Assembly (NCBI RefSeq): GCF_021653995.1
Contig: NZ_JAJJOZ010000009.1
Coordinates: 143,784-207,783 of the forward strand
DNA length: 64,000 nucleotides
Reading direction: 5' to 3'
From: Allopusillimonas lactea
GTDB taxonomy: Bacteria > Pseudomonadota > Gammaproteobacteria > Burkholderiales > Burkholderiaceae_B
Positions 53,033-61,810 of the stretch are shown one piece after another. The notes beneath the pieces were generated by a model. It did not search any database. It was not told the origin of the DNA and saw nothing but the letters and a program-made list of their open reading frames with translations. Every line of letters starts with the position of its first letter. Position 1 is the stretch's first letter. Position numbers and translations under genes: made by a program.

Positions 53033-53808
53033 CCGCCACGTCAGTCCGTCCGATCCTGCGCGCGCAGGGCATCGTCAAGCGCTTCGGCAAGTTTGCCGCT
53101 GTGCAGAACGTGAACCTGTCGGTCATGCCCAATACCATCCATTCTGTCATCGGGCCCAACGGAGCAGGCAAGACCACGCTGTTCCATACCTTGACCGGCA
53201 CCTTGCCGGCCACTGCCGGCACGATTGAGTTCAATGGTGTCGACGTCACGGCGCTGGCCGACCACCAGCGTGTGCGCCACGGCATCGCGCGCTCATTCCA
53301 GGTCACCAGCCTGTTCCCCTCGCTGGACGTGCGCGAGAACCTGCGGCTGGCCGTGCAGGGCGTGCACAAGCTGACGGTGGCGGACGGCTGGCTCCCACCG
53401 ACCGGGCAGCGCGCGCGTCGTGAGCTTGTCGACGAAATCCTCGAACGTATGGGGCTCACGCGCGTGGGCGACCTGCCGGCGGCCACGCTGTCGCACGGCC
53501 AGCAGCGCCGCCTCGAGGTCGGCATGGCGCTGGCCGCCAGGCCCAAAGCGATCTTCCTGGATGAACCGACCTCCGGCATGGGCGTGGACGACATCGGCGG
53601 CATGAAGGCCTTGATCCACGGCCTGCGCGGCGACCATACGGTCGTGCTAATTGAGCACAACATGGGCATCGTCATGGACATCTCGGACACCATCACCGTC
53701 ATGCAACAAGGCCGGGTGCTGGTCGAGGGCAAGCCCGCAGACATCCGCAACGACCCGCGGGTACGTTCCGCCTATCTGGGCAACATGATCACCGGAGGCG
53801 CGGCATGA
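53029..53808 (+). CDS. livG: Branched-chain-type ABC ATPase, LivG-like
   Basis: A 259-residue ATPase from the ATG at 53029. Walker A GPNGAGKTT, signature LSHGQQRRLEVGMALA and Walker B AIFLDEPTSGMG, with the LivG-type ending LVEGKPADIRNDPRVRSAYLG. The signature motif is LSHGQ, common in this subgroup. Overlaps livF by 4 bp. Confidence 0.92.
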   Translation: MTATSVRPILRAQGIVKRFGKFAAVQNVNLSVMPNTIHSVIGPNGAGKTTLFHTLTGTLPATAGTIEFNGVDVTALADHQRVRHGIARSFQVTSLFPSLDVRENLRLAVQGVHKLTVADGWLPPTGQRARRELVDEILERMGLTRVGDLPAATLSHGQQRRLEVGMALAARPKAIFLDEPTSGMGVDDIGGMKALIHGLRGDHTVVLIEHNMGIVMDISDTITVMQQGRVLVEGKPADIRNDPRVRSAYLGNMITGGAA

Positions 53809-54503
53809 GCTTGTCTGTCAAGGAAATCCACAGCTACTACGGCAAGAGCCACATCCTGCAAGGCGTCTCACTGGAGGTACCGGAGGGCAGCGTGGCCACC
53901 CTGCTGGGCCGCAACGGCGCCGGCAAGTCGACCACGCTCAAGACCATCGCTGGACTGATCGCGCCTCGCCCCGGCTCGATCACCTTTCGCGGGAAGGACA
54001 TCGCTGGCTTGCCGGCGCATCGCGTGGCGGCACGTGGCATCTGCCTGGTGCCCGAGAACCGGGGCATCTTCAAGCTGCTGAGCGTCGAGGAAAACCTCAA
54101 GCTGGGCCTGCGGCGCGAGTCGCCCTGGCAGCTGGCCGACATCTACCGCATCTTTCCGCGCCTGAAAGAGCGCCGGGGCAACGGAGGCGGGCAGCTGTCG
54201 GGCGGCGAACAACAGATGCTGGCGATCGGGCGCGCACTGATGAACAACCCGCGCCTGCTGATGCTCGACGAACCGGTCGAGGGCCTGGCGCCGGTCATCG
54301 TCGAGGAGATCGTGGCACAGATCGGGCAGATCCGGCAGGCAGGCGTCTCGATCCTGCTGGTCGAGCAGAACCTTGAGGTCTGCACCCAGTTGGCCGACCG
54401 CCACTTCGTCCTCGAGCAGGGGCAAATTGTCTATTCGGGCTCGAACGAGGAATTCCGGGCCGACCATGCGGTCAAGGACCGCTACCTGGGAGTAAACGTA
54501 TGA
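53805..54503 (+). CDS. livF: Branched-chain-type ABC ATPase, LivF-like
   Basis: A 232-residue ATPase: YYGKSHILQGVSLEVPEGSV, Walker A GRNGAGKST, LSGGEQQMLAIGRALMNNPRLLMLDEP. Second nucleotide-binding subunit of the importer. Its stop overlaps the carbamoylase start by 4 bp, so transport and catabolism are coupled. Confidence 0.92.
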   Translation: MSLSVKEIHSYYGKSHILQGVSLEVPEGSVATLLGRNGAGKSTTLKTIAGLIAPRPGSITFRGKDIAGLPAHRVAARGICLVPENRGIFKLLSVEENLKLGLRRESPWQLADIYRIFPRLKERRGNGGGQLSGGEQQMLAIGRALMNNPRLLMLDEPVEGLAPVIVEEIVAQIGQIRQAGVSILLVEQNLEVCTQLADRHFVLEQGQIVYSGSNEEFRADHAVKDRYLGVNV

Positions 54504-55792
54504 CTGCAACAGCGAATGAACGTCCGGGATTGGATGCCTCCGGGCTGCGCATCGACAGCGAACGCCTGTGGGATTCACTGATGCGCCTGGCGCGCATCGG
54601 CGCGACTGACAAGGGCGGGGTCTGCCGCCTGGCGCTGACGGACCTGGACGGCCAGGGCCGCGACCTGGTCCGGGAATGGGCGGTGGAGCTGGGCTGCGAG
54701 ATCCGCGTGGACGCCATCGGCAATCTGTTCATGCGCCGCGCCGGCACCCGCGATGATCTGCCTGCCGTCATGGCGGGCAGCCACATCGACACCCAGCCGA
54801 CCGGCGGCAAGTTCGACGGCAACTACGGCGTTCTGGCGGGCATCGAGGTCCTGCGCACACTGCGCGACCATGGCATCCGCACTGAAGCTCCACTGGAGGT
54901 CGTGGCCTGGACCAATGAGGAAGGCTCGCGCTTCGTGCCGGTCATGATGGGCTCCGGCGTGTTTGCGGGCGCCTTTACACTGGAGCACGCCTTGACGCAG
55001 CGAGACCGCGAGGGCATCTCGGTGGCCGAAGCCCTGGCGCGCATCGGCTATGCCGGCCACGCTTCCCACGGCCCGGTGCGCGTGCGCGCCTATTTCGAGG
55101 CGCATATCGAACAGGGTCCGGTCCTGGAAGCCAACGGCACAGTAATCGGCGCCGTGCAAGGCGCGCTGGGCCAGCGCTGGTACGACGTCACGATCCAGGG
55201 CCAGGAAGCCCATGCCGGGCCCACCCCCATGGCGATGCGCCGGGATGCCCTGCTGGCGGCCGCGCGGCTCATCGAGTCGGTCAATGTCATCGCCCTGCGA
55301 CATGCGCCGCATGGCCGCGGCACTGTCGGCTGGATCGACAATTTCCCCAATTCGCGCAATGTCATCCCCGGCCGCGTGCGCCTGACCGTGGACCTGCGCG
55401 CCGCGGACGACGAAGTACTGGACGCCATGGACCAGGCGCTGACGCAGTCCTGCCGCGCACTGGAGGATGGCGGCGGGCTGAGCGTATCGCTGGAGCAGGT
55501 CGTGTATTTCCCGCCGCAGGCCTTCGATCCGGAACTGGTTGGCCTGGTGGGCGAATACGCCGAGCGCTTCTCCTACAGCGTCATGCCGGTCGTCAGCGGC
55601 GCGGGGCACGATGCCGTGTATTTGGCGCGCGTGGCGCCCACCGCGATGATCTTCGTGCCGTGCAGGGACGGCATCAGCCACAACGAGATTGAGGACGCCC
55701 GGCCCGAGCATCTGGAGGCCGGCTGCAATGTGCTGCTGCATGCCATGCTGCGGGTCGCCGGCGTGGGCGCTATCGAGGGGAATATCGCATGA
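54500..55792 (+). CDS. M20-family Zn amidohydrolase, N-carbamoyl-L-amino-acid hydrolase/ureidoglycolate-type
   Basis: A 430-residue enzyme of the hydantoinase/carbamoylase group. Metal-binding motifs are GSHIDTQPTGGKFDGNYGVLAG (His, Asp) and WTNEEGSRFVPVMMGSGVFAG (Glu), with a late histidine in CRDGISHNEIED. It hydrolyses N-carbamoyl amino acids (or beta-ureidopropionate or allantoate) to amino acid, CO2 and ammonia. Embedded between the Liv importer and the M81 gene with 4-bp overlaps on both sides, so it probably acts on the imported compound. Confidence 0.9.
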   Translation: MTATANERPGLDASGLRIDSERLWDSLMRLARIGATDKGGVCRLALTDLDGQGRDLVREWAVELGCEIRVDAIGNLFMRRAGTRDDLPAVMAGSHIDTQPTGGKFDGNYGVLAGIEVLRTLRDHGIRTEAPLEVVAWTNEEGSRFVPVMMGSGVFAGAFTLEHALTQRDREGISVAEALARIGYAGHASHGPVRVRAYFEAHIEQGPVLEANGTVIGAVQGALGQRWYDVTIQGQEAHAGPTPMAMRRDALLAAARLIESVNVIALRHAPHGRGTVGWIDNFPNSRNVIPGRVRLTVDLRAADDEVLDAMDQALTQSCRALEDGGGLSVSLEQVVYFPPQAFDPELVGLVGEYAERFSYSVMPVVSGAGHDAVYLARVAPTAMIFVPCRDGISHNEIEDARPEHLEAGCNVLLHAMLRVAGVGAIEGNIA

Positions 55793-57288
55793 AAGTCCTG
55801 ATCGCCCGCATGAACCACGAAACGAATACGTTCTCACCCGTGGCCACGCCCCTGTCCGCCTTCGGCCCGCAAGGCCCTGTCTACGGCGCCGATGCCCTGG
55901 CAGCCAACCTGGGCAAGCGCACCGCGATGGCAGCCTTCATCGACCTGGCGCAGCAGCACGGCGCCCAGATGGTCACACCGATCGACGCCTCTGCCTATCC
56001 CAGCGGCCCGGTGGACGGGGACGCCTACCAGCACATCTGTGACCACATCGTCGCCGCCGCGGCAGGCTGCGACGCCCTGCTGCTGGACCTGCATGGCGCC
56101 ATGGTGGCCGAGACCACCAACGACGGCGAGGGCGACCTGCTGGAACGGCTGCGCGCCTCCGTGCCCGGCGTGCCCATCGCGGTGGCGCTGGACTTGCACG
56201 GGAACGTCACGCAAAAAATGATCGACAACGCCGACGTGATCGTCAGCTTCAAGACCTATCCGCACATCGACATGTACGAAACCGGCGCGCACGCCGGACG
56301 GTTGCTCTTCGACATGCTGGCCGGGCGCAAGCGGCCGGTCGTCGCCTGGCAGCGGCTGCCGTTGATCAGCCATACGCTGCGCAGCGCCACAGAGTCGCCT
56401 GCCATGCGCAACGCGGTCGAGGCCGCGCGCGCGGCCGAGGACGATGGCCTGCTGGCCGTCTCGGTGCTGGCCGGATTCGGCCTTGCGGACATCCCCCACC
56501 CCTGCCTGAGCGTGGTGGTCGTCGCGGATGGCGACCGCGAAGCCGCGCAGCGCGCGGCACGAGACCTGGCCGAACAGATCTGGCGAGAGCGCGAAGGGTT
56601 CAGCTACCAGCGAGAGCCACTGGAGCAATCCCTGGCGCGCGCAGAGGCCATGGCCCGCGCTGCGGACCGCCCGGTGCTGCTGCTGGATCATGGCGACAAC
56701 TGCATGTCCGGCGGCACCTGCGACACCATGGACGTATTGTCGGCCGCGCTGGAGCAAGGGCTGGATGGCATCCTGGCGGGGCTCTATTGCGACCTCGAGG
56801 CAGTCGCTACCCTGCACGCGGCCGGCGTCGGCGCGGTTGTCTCATTGCCCGTTGGCAACAAGAAATCCCTGGCCCACCTGGGCCGCGACGCCCAGCCCGT
56901 GCCCTTGCGCGGCACCGTGCTGGCCGTAAGCGACGGCTGGTACACCATCACCGGCCCTACCTACACCGGCCAACGCGTCTGCATGGGGCGCAGCGCCGTT
57001 CTGGACATCGGCGCCGCGCGCCTGGTGCTGACCGAACGCACGCACGAGCCCTGGGATCTCGGCGTTTTCGAGAGTCTCGGCCAGGATCCGCGCAAGGCGC
57101 GATTCCTGCTGCTCAAATCCCGCATGTACTGCCGGCCAGTGTTCGTGCCCATCTCGGGCGGCCTGGTCGAATGCGACAGCCCCGGCGCCACCAGCGCTGA
57201 CTGGCAGCTGTTTCCATTCAGGCAACGCGTACGACCGCTGTATCCCCTGGAAAACGTGGGCGCCGACCGGGCGGCCTACGCGCAGTGA
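55789..57288 (+). CDS. M81-family metallopeptidase, MlrC-like
   Basis: A 499-residue protein with the MlrC (microcystinase C) pattern: ARMNHETNTFSP at the start, LLLDLHGAMVAE, ALDLHGNVT, FKTYPHIDMYETG and DHGDNCMSGGTCDTM. His and Asp residues in these motifs bind zinc. MlrC cleaves small linear peptides, but most homologues are in non-cyanotoxin degraders and follow amidase/carbamoylase genes as here. Coupled by overlap to the carbamoylase. Confidence 0.9.
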   Translation: MKVLIARMNHETNTFSPVATPLSAFGPQGPVYGADALAANLGKRTAMAAFIDLAQQHGAQMVTPIDASAYPSGPVDGDAYQHICDHIVAAAAGCDALLLDLHGAMVAETTNDGEGDLLERLRASVPGVPIAVALDLHGNVTQKMIDNADVIVSFKTYPHIDMYETGAHAGRLLFDMLAGRKRPVVAWQRLPLISHTLRSATESPAMRNAVEAARAAEDDGLLAVSVLAGFGLADIPHPCLSVVVVADGDREAAQRAARDLAEQIWREREGFSYQREPLEQSLARAEAMARAADRPVLLLDHGDNCMSGGTCDTMDVLSAALEQGLDGILAGLYCDLEAVATLHAAGVGAVVSLPVGNKKSLAHLGRDAQPVPLRGTVLAVSDGWYTITGPTYTGQRVCMGRSAVLDIGAARLVLTERTHEPWDLGVFESLGQDPRKARFLLLKSRMYCRPVFVPISGGLVECDSPGATSADWQLFPFRQRVRPLYPLENVGADRAAYAQ

Positions 57289-57674
57289 AAACACGCTGCG
57301 GCCGCGCTATGGATGGATACCGGTCACAGTCGCCGGTAACGCCCCCGAAGCGGCCCGCCGGAAGGTGGACGGCGAGACGCCGGTATGCCCCTTGAAGAAG
57401 CGCCAGAAATACTGATACCGGCAACACAAGATCAAGCGAGATGTCCGTCAACAGCGCGCATGTCCATAGGTTCAACGGCCAGGCAGATCCGATCGAGGTG
57501 AATAACCGCATCCAGCGTGCTCTAACGATTAATAGCTTTAATTCAATTAGGCTTGCCCGGGCGTATACAACGGTCCTACAGTCTTAGATTTGTAAACCGG
57601 AAAATACAGGTTTTATTGCGTATTTCAATTTTACAGATTAGAATGCGTAAATTCGGATCCAGCATGGGGTTCTC
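57289..57674. other. 386-bp region before hipBA: AraC remnant plus AT-rich promoter region
   Basis: The first 130 bp hold the AraC remnant. From 57520 on the DNA is AT-rich, with an inverted repeat AAACC-N10-GGTTT (57594-57613) and a direct repeat of GCGTA about 30 bp apart (57628 and 57655 region). HipB operators in E. coli have the form TATCC-N8-GGATA, so the inverted repeat is a candidate autoregulatory site. Confidence 0.45.
57307..57420 (-). pseudogene. AraC-family regulator C-terminal remnant
   Basis: On the minus strand the frame ending at the TAG 57307-57309 encodes YQYFWRFFKGHTGVSPSTFRR, the last helix-turn-helix of AraC/XylS regulators. Just upstream DISL in another frame suggests a frameshift, and the rest of the gene is missing. 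It lies between the M81 gene and hipBA. Confidence 0.65.
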
Positions 57675-57935
57675 ATGGCCGACTTTACTATTCGCACGGC
57701 GGAGCAGCTTCCCGTACTGCTTCACGCGTTTCGCAAGCAGGCTGGCCTGTCCCAGTCCGCTGTGGCAATGCGCCTGGGCATCACGCAACAGACGCTCTCA
57801 GCCCTGGAGCGTAACGCGGACAAAGTCAGCGCCGACCGGCTGCTGGCGCTTCTGAGCATCCTGGGCGTGGAACTGGTGCTGCGCCAGGGCAGCGACTCGC
57901 CAGCGCCAACGCCGCCAACGGGTCCGAACTGGTAG
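57675..57935 (+). CDS. hipB: HipB-type antitoxin (HTH)
   Basis: An 86-residue Xre-family protein: QLPVLLHAFRKQAGLSQSAV, then LGITQQTLSALERNADKVSADRLLALLSILGVELVL. HipB dimers bind DNA at their promoter and hold HipA inactive. hipA starts 3 bp after the stop, as expected for coupled antitoxin-toxin expression. Confidence 0.93.
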   Translation: MADFTIRTAEQLPVLLHAFRKQAGLSQSAVAMRLGITQQTLSALERNADKVSADRLLALLSILGVELVLRQGSDSPAPTPPTGPNW

Positions 57936-57938
57936 GCG

Positions 57939-59291
57939 ATGGGCCGACGCTCTCACTTACAGGTTCTGTACCTCTGGATGAACGGCGCTTTCGTCGGCAC
58001 CTGGCGTATGCGGCCCCACGTCGGCGAAATCGTGCAGTACGACGACAGCTGGGTGGCCTCGGCACAAGGTCGGCCGCTCTCCCTGTCGCTGCCTTTTACG
58101 CCGGGCAACCAACCGCATCGCGGCGATGCCGTACGTGCCTACTTTGAAAATCTGCTGCCAGACAGCAAGGCTATCCGCGAACGTCTCGCGCGCCGGTTTC
58201 AGGCGGGTTCGACGGAGGCGTTTGCGCTGCTGGCAGAGGTCGGACGGGATTGCGTGGGAGCGCTGCAGATACTCCCTGGCAACGTTCCACCGCCAAGCGT
58301 TCAAGAAGTGAAGGCAACGCCATTGAACGATGCCGAGGTGGCCCAAGTGCTGCGCTACACCGTGGCGCCGGCATCAATAGCCGGCCGAGACAGCGGCGAT
58401 GTTGACTTCCGGATTTCCATCGCCGGGGCGCAGGAAAAGACAGCGTTGTTGTGGCTCAATGATCAGTGGTGTCTGCCGCATGGCGCGACGCCAACCACGC
58501 ACATCTTCAAACTACCTCTGGGCCTGGTCGGCAACCTCAGGTTCGACATGAGCGATTCGGTCGAAAACGAGTGGCTATGTTCGAAGATACTTCACGCGTA
58601 CGGGCTGCCGGTGGCGAGCACGCAGGTCCTTCAGTTCGAGGACATGAAGGTGCTTGCTGTCGAGCGCTTCGACCGCACGTGGTGGGAGGACGAAGAAGGC
58701 AAGAGATGGCTTCTGCGGCTACCGCAGGAAGATATGTGCCAGGCGACAGGAACCGCGCCTCACCTGAAGTATGAGTCCGACGGTGGCCCCGGCATCCGCG
58801 CAATCATGACACTCCTGGGCACGTCCAGCGGCCCCGACCGTGACCGGCGTACGTTCTTCCAGGCGCAAGTCCTCTTCTGGATGCTTCGCGCCACCGACGG
58901 CCATGCGAAGAACTTCAGCATTTTCCTGCGTCCTGGCGGAACTTACGAACTCAGTCCGCTGTACGACGTGCTCTCTGCCTACCCTGTCATAGGCACCGGC
59001 GCAAATCAGCTATCCCCGTTCAAGGCAAGGATGGCCATGGCAGTGCGCTCAAAGAACACGCACTGGGTCATGCGGGACATTACACGTCGCCATTGGCTGG
59101 CTGTAGGGAAAGAGCATGGCATCGTAGCGCCGGATGGTCGCGGCGCCGATGTGGTGCTCGACGATATCGTGGCGCACACTCCCGAAGTCGTGCGTTCAGT
59201 CCGTGCACTGCTACCCAAGAACTTTCCGGAATATCTGGCGGACAGTATCCTCAACGGACTGCAAGCTGCAGCCAACACACTGGCCGGCTAG
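57939..59291 (+). CDS. hipA: HipA-type serine/threonine kinase toxin
   Basis: A 450-residue full-length HipA. The ATP-loop RISIAGAQEKTALL contains S160 (equivalent of the autophosphorylated S150 of E. coli). Catalytic D320 lies in ATDGHAKNFS and metal ligand D343 in LSPLYDVLSAYP, 23 residues apart as in E. coli. It phosphorylates a tRNA synthetase (GltX in E. coli) and causes persistence. All key residues are intact, so it should be active. Two hipA fragments occur elsewhere in the window. Confidence 0.95.
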   Translation: MGRRSHLQVLYLWMNGAFVGTWRMRPHVGEIVQYDDSWVASAQGRPLSLSLPFTPGNQPHRGDAVRAYFENLLPDSKAIRERLARRFQAGSTEAFALLAEVGRDCVGALQILPGNVPPPSVQEVKATPLNDAEVAQVLRYTVAPASIAGRDSGDVDFRISIAGAQEKTALLWLNDQWCLPHGATPTTHIFKLPLGLVGNLRFDMSDSVENEWLCSKILHAYGLPVASTQVLQFEDMKVLAVERFDRTWWEDEEGKRWLLRLPQEDMCQATGTAPHLKYESDGGPGIRAIMTLLGTSSGPDRDRRTFFQAQVLFWMLRATDGHAKNFSIFLRPGGTYELSPLYDVLSAYPVIGTGANQLSPFKARMAMAVRSKNTHWVMRDITRRHWLAVGKEHGIVAPDGRGADVVLDDIVAHTPEVVRSVRALLPKNFPEYLADSILNGLQAAANTLAG

Positions 59292-59513
59292 CATAGGCAA
59301 CGGCCCGCTACCGCACCGTTGTCGTGCTACGCAGGCTTTGCCATTTACTCAGCATAGACACTATCTGTGCTGACTGAGGACACCCGCCCTGTCGAGGCCA
59401 GCATCAAAGAAACTCCCAAGCCATTGCTGCAGTGGATCACACAACCACCGCTCACGCCCACGAGGCGTTATGCCCGTCCTTGGCAGATGCACTCGAAAAC
59501 GTCCGGCTTACGC
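59292..59513. other. 222-bp gap between hipA and the marR gene
   Basis: Convergent intergenic region. No gene, clear terminator or repeat was recognised. Confidence 0.4.
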
Positions 59514-60002
59514 TCAGCCGCACTCGAATCTGGCCAGGAACTGCCTTAACAGATCATCCAGCTGACTGCGTCGCTCATCTGTAAGGGTGGCAACCAGCCT
59601 TGCCTGAGTCTCGACATGGGCCGTAACCGCCTTGTCGATGAGCTTGTATCCGTTTGACGAAAGCGAAATCAGAAAGCCGCGGCCATCGTCGGGATTCTTT
59701 ACCCGCTCGACGAGCCCGGCCTTTTCCAGTTGATCGATACGGTGCGTCATCGTGCCCGACGTCACCATGGTCGACGCCATCAGATCCCCCGGCGATAGCG
59801 CATGGGGAGAGCCCGCCCGCCGCAGCGTTGCCAAAACGTCGAAGCTCGCCGCATTCAAGCCATACTCGGCCCAGGTTGTTTCCATGCTGCGAACCAAATG
59901 CTGGTTCAGCCGCTTGATGCGTCCGATCGTCCCCATCGGGCCGACGTCGAGATCGGGCCGCTCTTGCTTCCATTGCAGGAGAATTTTATCGATTGCGTCC
60001 AT
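59514..60002 (-). CDS. MarR-family transcriptional regulator
   Basis: A 162-residue winged-helix protein: MDAIDKILLQWKQERPDLDVGPMGTIGRIKRL, LSPGDLMASTMVTSGTMTHRIDQLEKAGLVERVKNPDDGRG and a helical end. It is divergent from an EamA transporter. Two copies of the same palindrome lie between the starts, so it should repress both itself and the transporter until a ligand binds. Confidence 0.93.
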   Translation of the reverse strand: MDAIDKILLQWKQERPDLDVGPMGTIGRIKRLNQHLVRSMETTWAEYGLNAASFDVLATLRRAGSPHALSPGDLMASTMVTSGTMTHRIDQLEKAGLVERVKNPDDGRGFLISLSSNGYKLIDKAVTAHVETQARLVATLTDERRSQLDDLLRQFLARFECG

Positions 60003-60025
60003 GCGTCATATTTTCGTATGGTTTT

Positions 60026-60041
60026 ATCTTGACATCAAGAT
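60026..60041. promoter_or_regulatory. MarR operator candidate 1
   Basis: ATCTTGACATCAAGAT is a palindrome with 7-bp arms and a 2-bp centre, 24 bp from the marR start codon. Confidence 0.7.
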
Positions 60042-60052
60042 TCTGAGGATAT

Positions 60053-60068
60053 ATCTTGATGTCAAGAT
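60053..60068. promoter_or_regulatory. MarR operator candidate 2
   Basis: ATCTTGATGTCAAGAT has the same 7-bp arms as the first site, 27 bp away, and ends 19 bp before the transporter start. Confidence 0.7.
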
Positions 60069-60087
60069 AAATAGGAAGGCGCAAATC

Positions 60088-61014
60088 ATGAAGAGTTCCG
60101 CAGCGAACGAACGCCCAGCCACCCATCAAAGGGCTGGTTTGGTTTCGTTGTTATGTCTTTTTTTTGGTGGCGCACTGTTGGGGCTGTCGACCAATTTGGC
60201 AAAACTCGCGGGCGAAGCACAGCTATCGCCGTTAGCATTCCTGTGCTGGTCCATCATCGGCGCGGCGTTTGTCCTGATGATTGTGTCTGCGCTGCGCCGC
60301 GACCTGCCGCCGATCAACGCGCGTGCATTTGAATACTACGTCGTCTCGGCACTGGTGGGGGTAGCGGGATCCAACCTGATTTTCTTTTCGGCCATCCCGC
60401 ATGTTGGTGCCGGCTTTGTCGCGCTGATCATCTCACTTCCGCCGCTACTAACCTATGTGGGCGCGCTGGCATTGAGGATGGAGCGATTCAAGACGATGCG
60501 CGCGGCCGGCGTCGCAACCGCGCTGGCCGGGGCCGTTGTTCTCGCGGCCGGTAAACTATCTTCGCCTGATGCCGAGGGGTTCTGGATTCTCCTCGCCCTG
60601 ATCGGCCCAGTCTTGCTGGCGATCGGGAACCTCTATCGGACGCTGCGCTGGCCCGCTGGCGCGTCTGCGGATGCCCTGGCTACCGGAATGCTGATCGCCG
60701 CTGGCGCCATGTTGCTGGCCGCAGGGTTCTTGCCCGGCTTCTCGCTCGCCGTGCCGCTGAACCGAGCCCTGCCGCTGGGCCTGATCGCCACGCAATCGGT
60801 GGTTTTCGCTGGCATGTTTCTGTTGCTGTTCATGCTGCAGAAAACAGGCGGGCCGGTACTCCTGAGCCTGCTGGGGTCTGTTGGCGCTGTCGTCGGTGTG
60901 CCAGTCGCGATATTCCTGCAAGGCGAAGCACCGCCCGAAGGTCTGCTGCCAGGCGCGGCCCTGATCGCCGCCGGGATCGCCCTGCTGACGTTGGGCAAAA
61001 CCACATCCAAATAA
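60088..61014 (+). CDS. EamA-family (DMT) transporter, MarR-controlled
   Basis: A 308-residue permease starting at 60088 behind AGGAAGG. Ten hydrophobic segments in two EamA repeats (FFGGALLGLSTNLAKLAGEAQLSPLAFLCWS; NLIFFSAIPHVGAGFVALIISLPPLLTYVGAL). Probably an exporter induced by the compound sensed by MarR. A truncated Rossmann-fold gene follows 33 bp downstream with its own ribosome-binding site. Confidence 0.9.
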   Translation: MKSSAANERPATHQRAGLVSLLCLFFGGALLGLSTNLAKLAGEAQLSPLAFLCWSIIGAAFVLMIVSALRRDLPPINARAFEYYVVSALVGVAGSNLIFFSAIPHVGAGFVALIISLPPLLTYVGALALRMERFKTMRAAGVATALAGAVVLAAGKLSSPDAEGFWILLALIGPVLLAIGNLYRTLRWPAGASADALATGMLIAAGAMLLAAGFLPGFSLAVPLNRALPLGLIATQSVVFAGMFLLLFMLQKTGGPVLLSLLGSVGAVVGVPVAIFLQGEAPPEGLLPGAALIAAGIALLTLGKTTSK

Positions 61015-61047
61015 GCTTGTAACCATACAGACTGGAGGAACTATCCG

Positions 61048-61167
61048 ATGGATATCACGGTTTACGGCGCCGCCGAGAATGTCGGCCGGCGCATTGCAAT
61101 TGAAGCGCTGACGCGCGGACACAATGTCACTGGCGTAGTCAGAACGCGCTCACACCCTTGTCGTTGA
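61048..61167 (+). pseudogene. Truncated NAD(P)-binding (NmrA/SDR-like) gene
   Basis: A 39-codon frame behind TGGAGGA encodes MDITVYGAAENVGRRIAIEA and L-T-R-G-H-N-V-T-G-V-V-R, the first beta-alpha-beta of atypical SDR/NmrA-like oxidoreductases. It then runs into unrelated sequence and stops. Full-length relatives have about 210 residues, so it is a 5' remnant left by a deletion before tehB. Confidence 0.7.
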
Positions 61168-61243
61168 TGACAGCGGGGTTTTGCAGCCGAATCAGGCGCG
61201 AGCGCTTTACACTGGGCGGGTATGTAACAAGGAGCACAGCCAA

Positions 61244-61810
61244 GTGTCTGCAGATTTAAACCAACAATACGGATTAAACCCGGCCCATAGCGAAGTCGTG
61301 TCGGCTTGTCAGGTTGTCAACCCCGGCGATGCCTTGGATATGGGGTGCTCCAATGGCCGTAATGCGCTGTATTTGGCGCAGCGGGGTTTCCAGGTCACGG
61401 CGGTAGACGTCAACCCCCATGCGCTGGGGCAATTGCAGTCCATCGTTGACCAGGAAAGCATAAATGCCATCACGCCCCGCCTGTACGACATCAGCGATGC
61501 AAGCCTGGACGCCGATTACGATTTCATTACCTGCACAGTGACACTCATGTTCATCGAACCCTCCAGGGTCGCCGCCGTGCTGGCCGACATGCAGCAGCGT
61601 ACCAGGGCGGGCGGCTACAACCTGATCGTCTGCGCCATGGATAGCCCTGACTACCCTTGCCCCATGAATTTTCCGTTCACCTTCCGGCCAGGCGAGTTGA
61701 GCGCAGCGTACCAAGGCTGGGAGTTGGTCAAGTACAACGAAGACGTGGGGGCCATGCACAACGGCGCCCGGTTGCGGTTCGCGACCATGCTGGCGCGCAA
61801 GGCGGCTTAA
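61244..61810 (+). CDS. tehB: Tellurite resistance methyltransferase TehB
   Basis: A 188-residue SAM-dependent methyltransferase. The GTG at 61244 follows AAGGAGC and gives a start in line with E. coli TehB (NQQYGLNPAHSEVVSACQVV). SAM motif ALDMGCSNGRNALYLAQRGF, then VTLMFIEPSRVAAVLADMQQ, GGYNLIVCAMDSPDYPC and YNEDVG...LRFATMLARK. It detoxifies tellurite by methylation. A terminator lies 170 bp downstream. Confidence 0.92.
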   Translation: MSADLNQQYGLNPAHSEVVSACQVVNPGDALDMGCSNGRNALYLAQRGFQVTAVDVNPHALGQLQSIVDQESINAITPRLYDISDASLDADYDFITCTVTLMFIEPSRVAAVLADMQQRTRAGGYNLIVCAMDSPDYPCPMNFPFTFRPGELSAAYQGWELVKYNEDVGAMHNGARLRFATMLARKAA

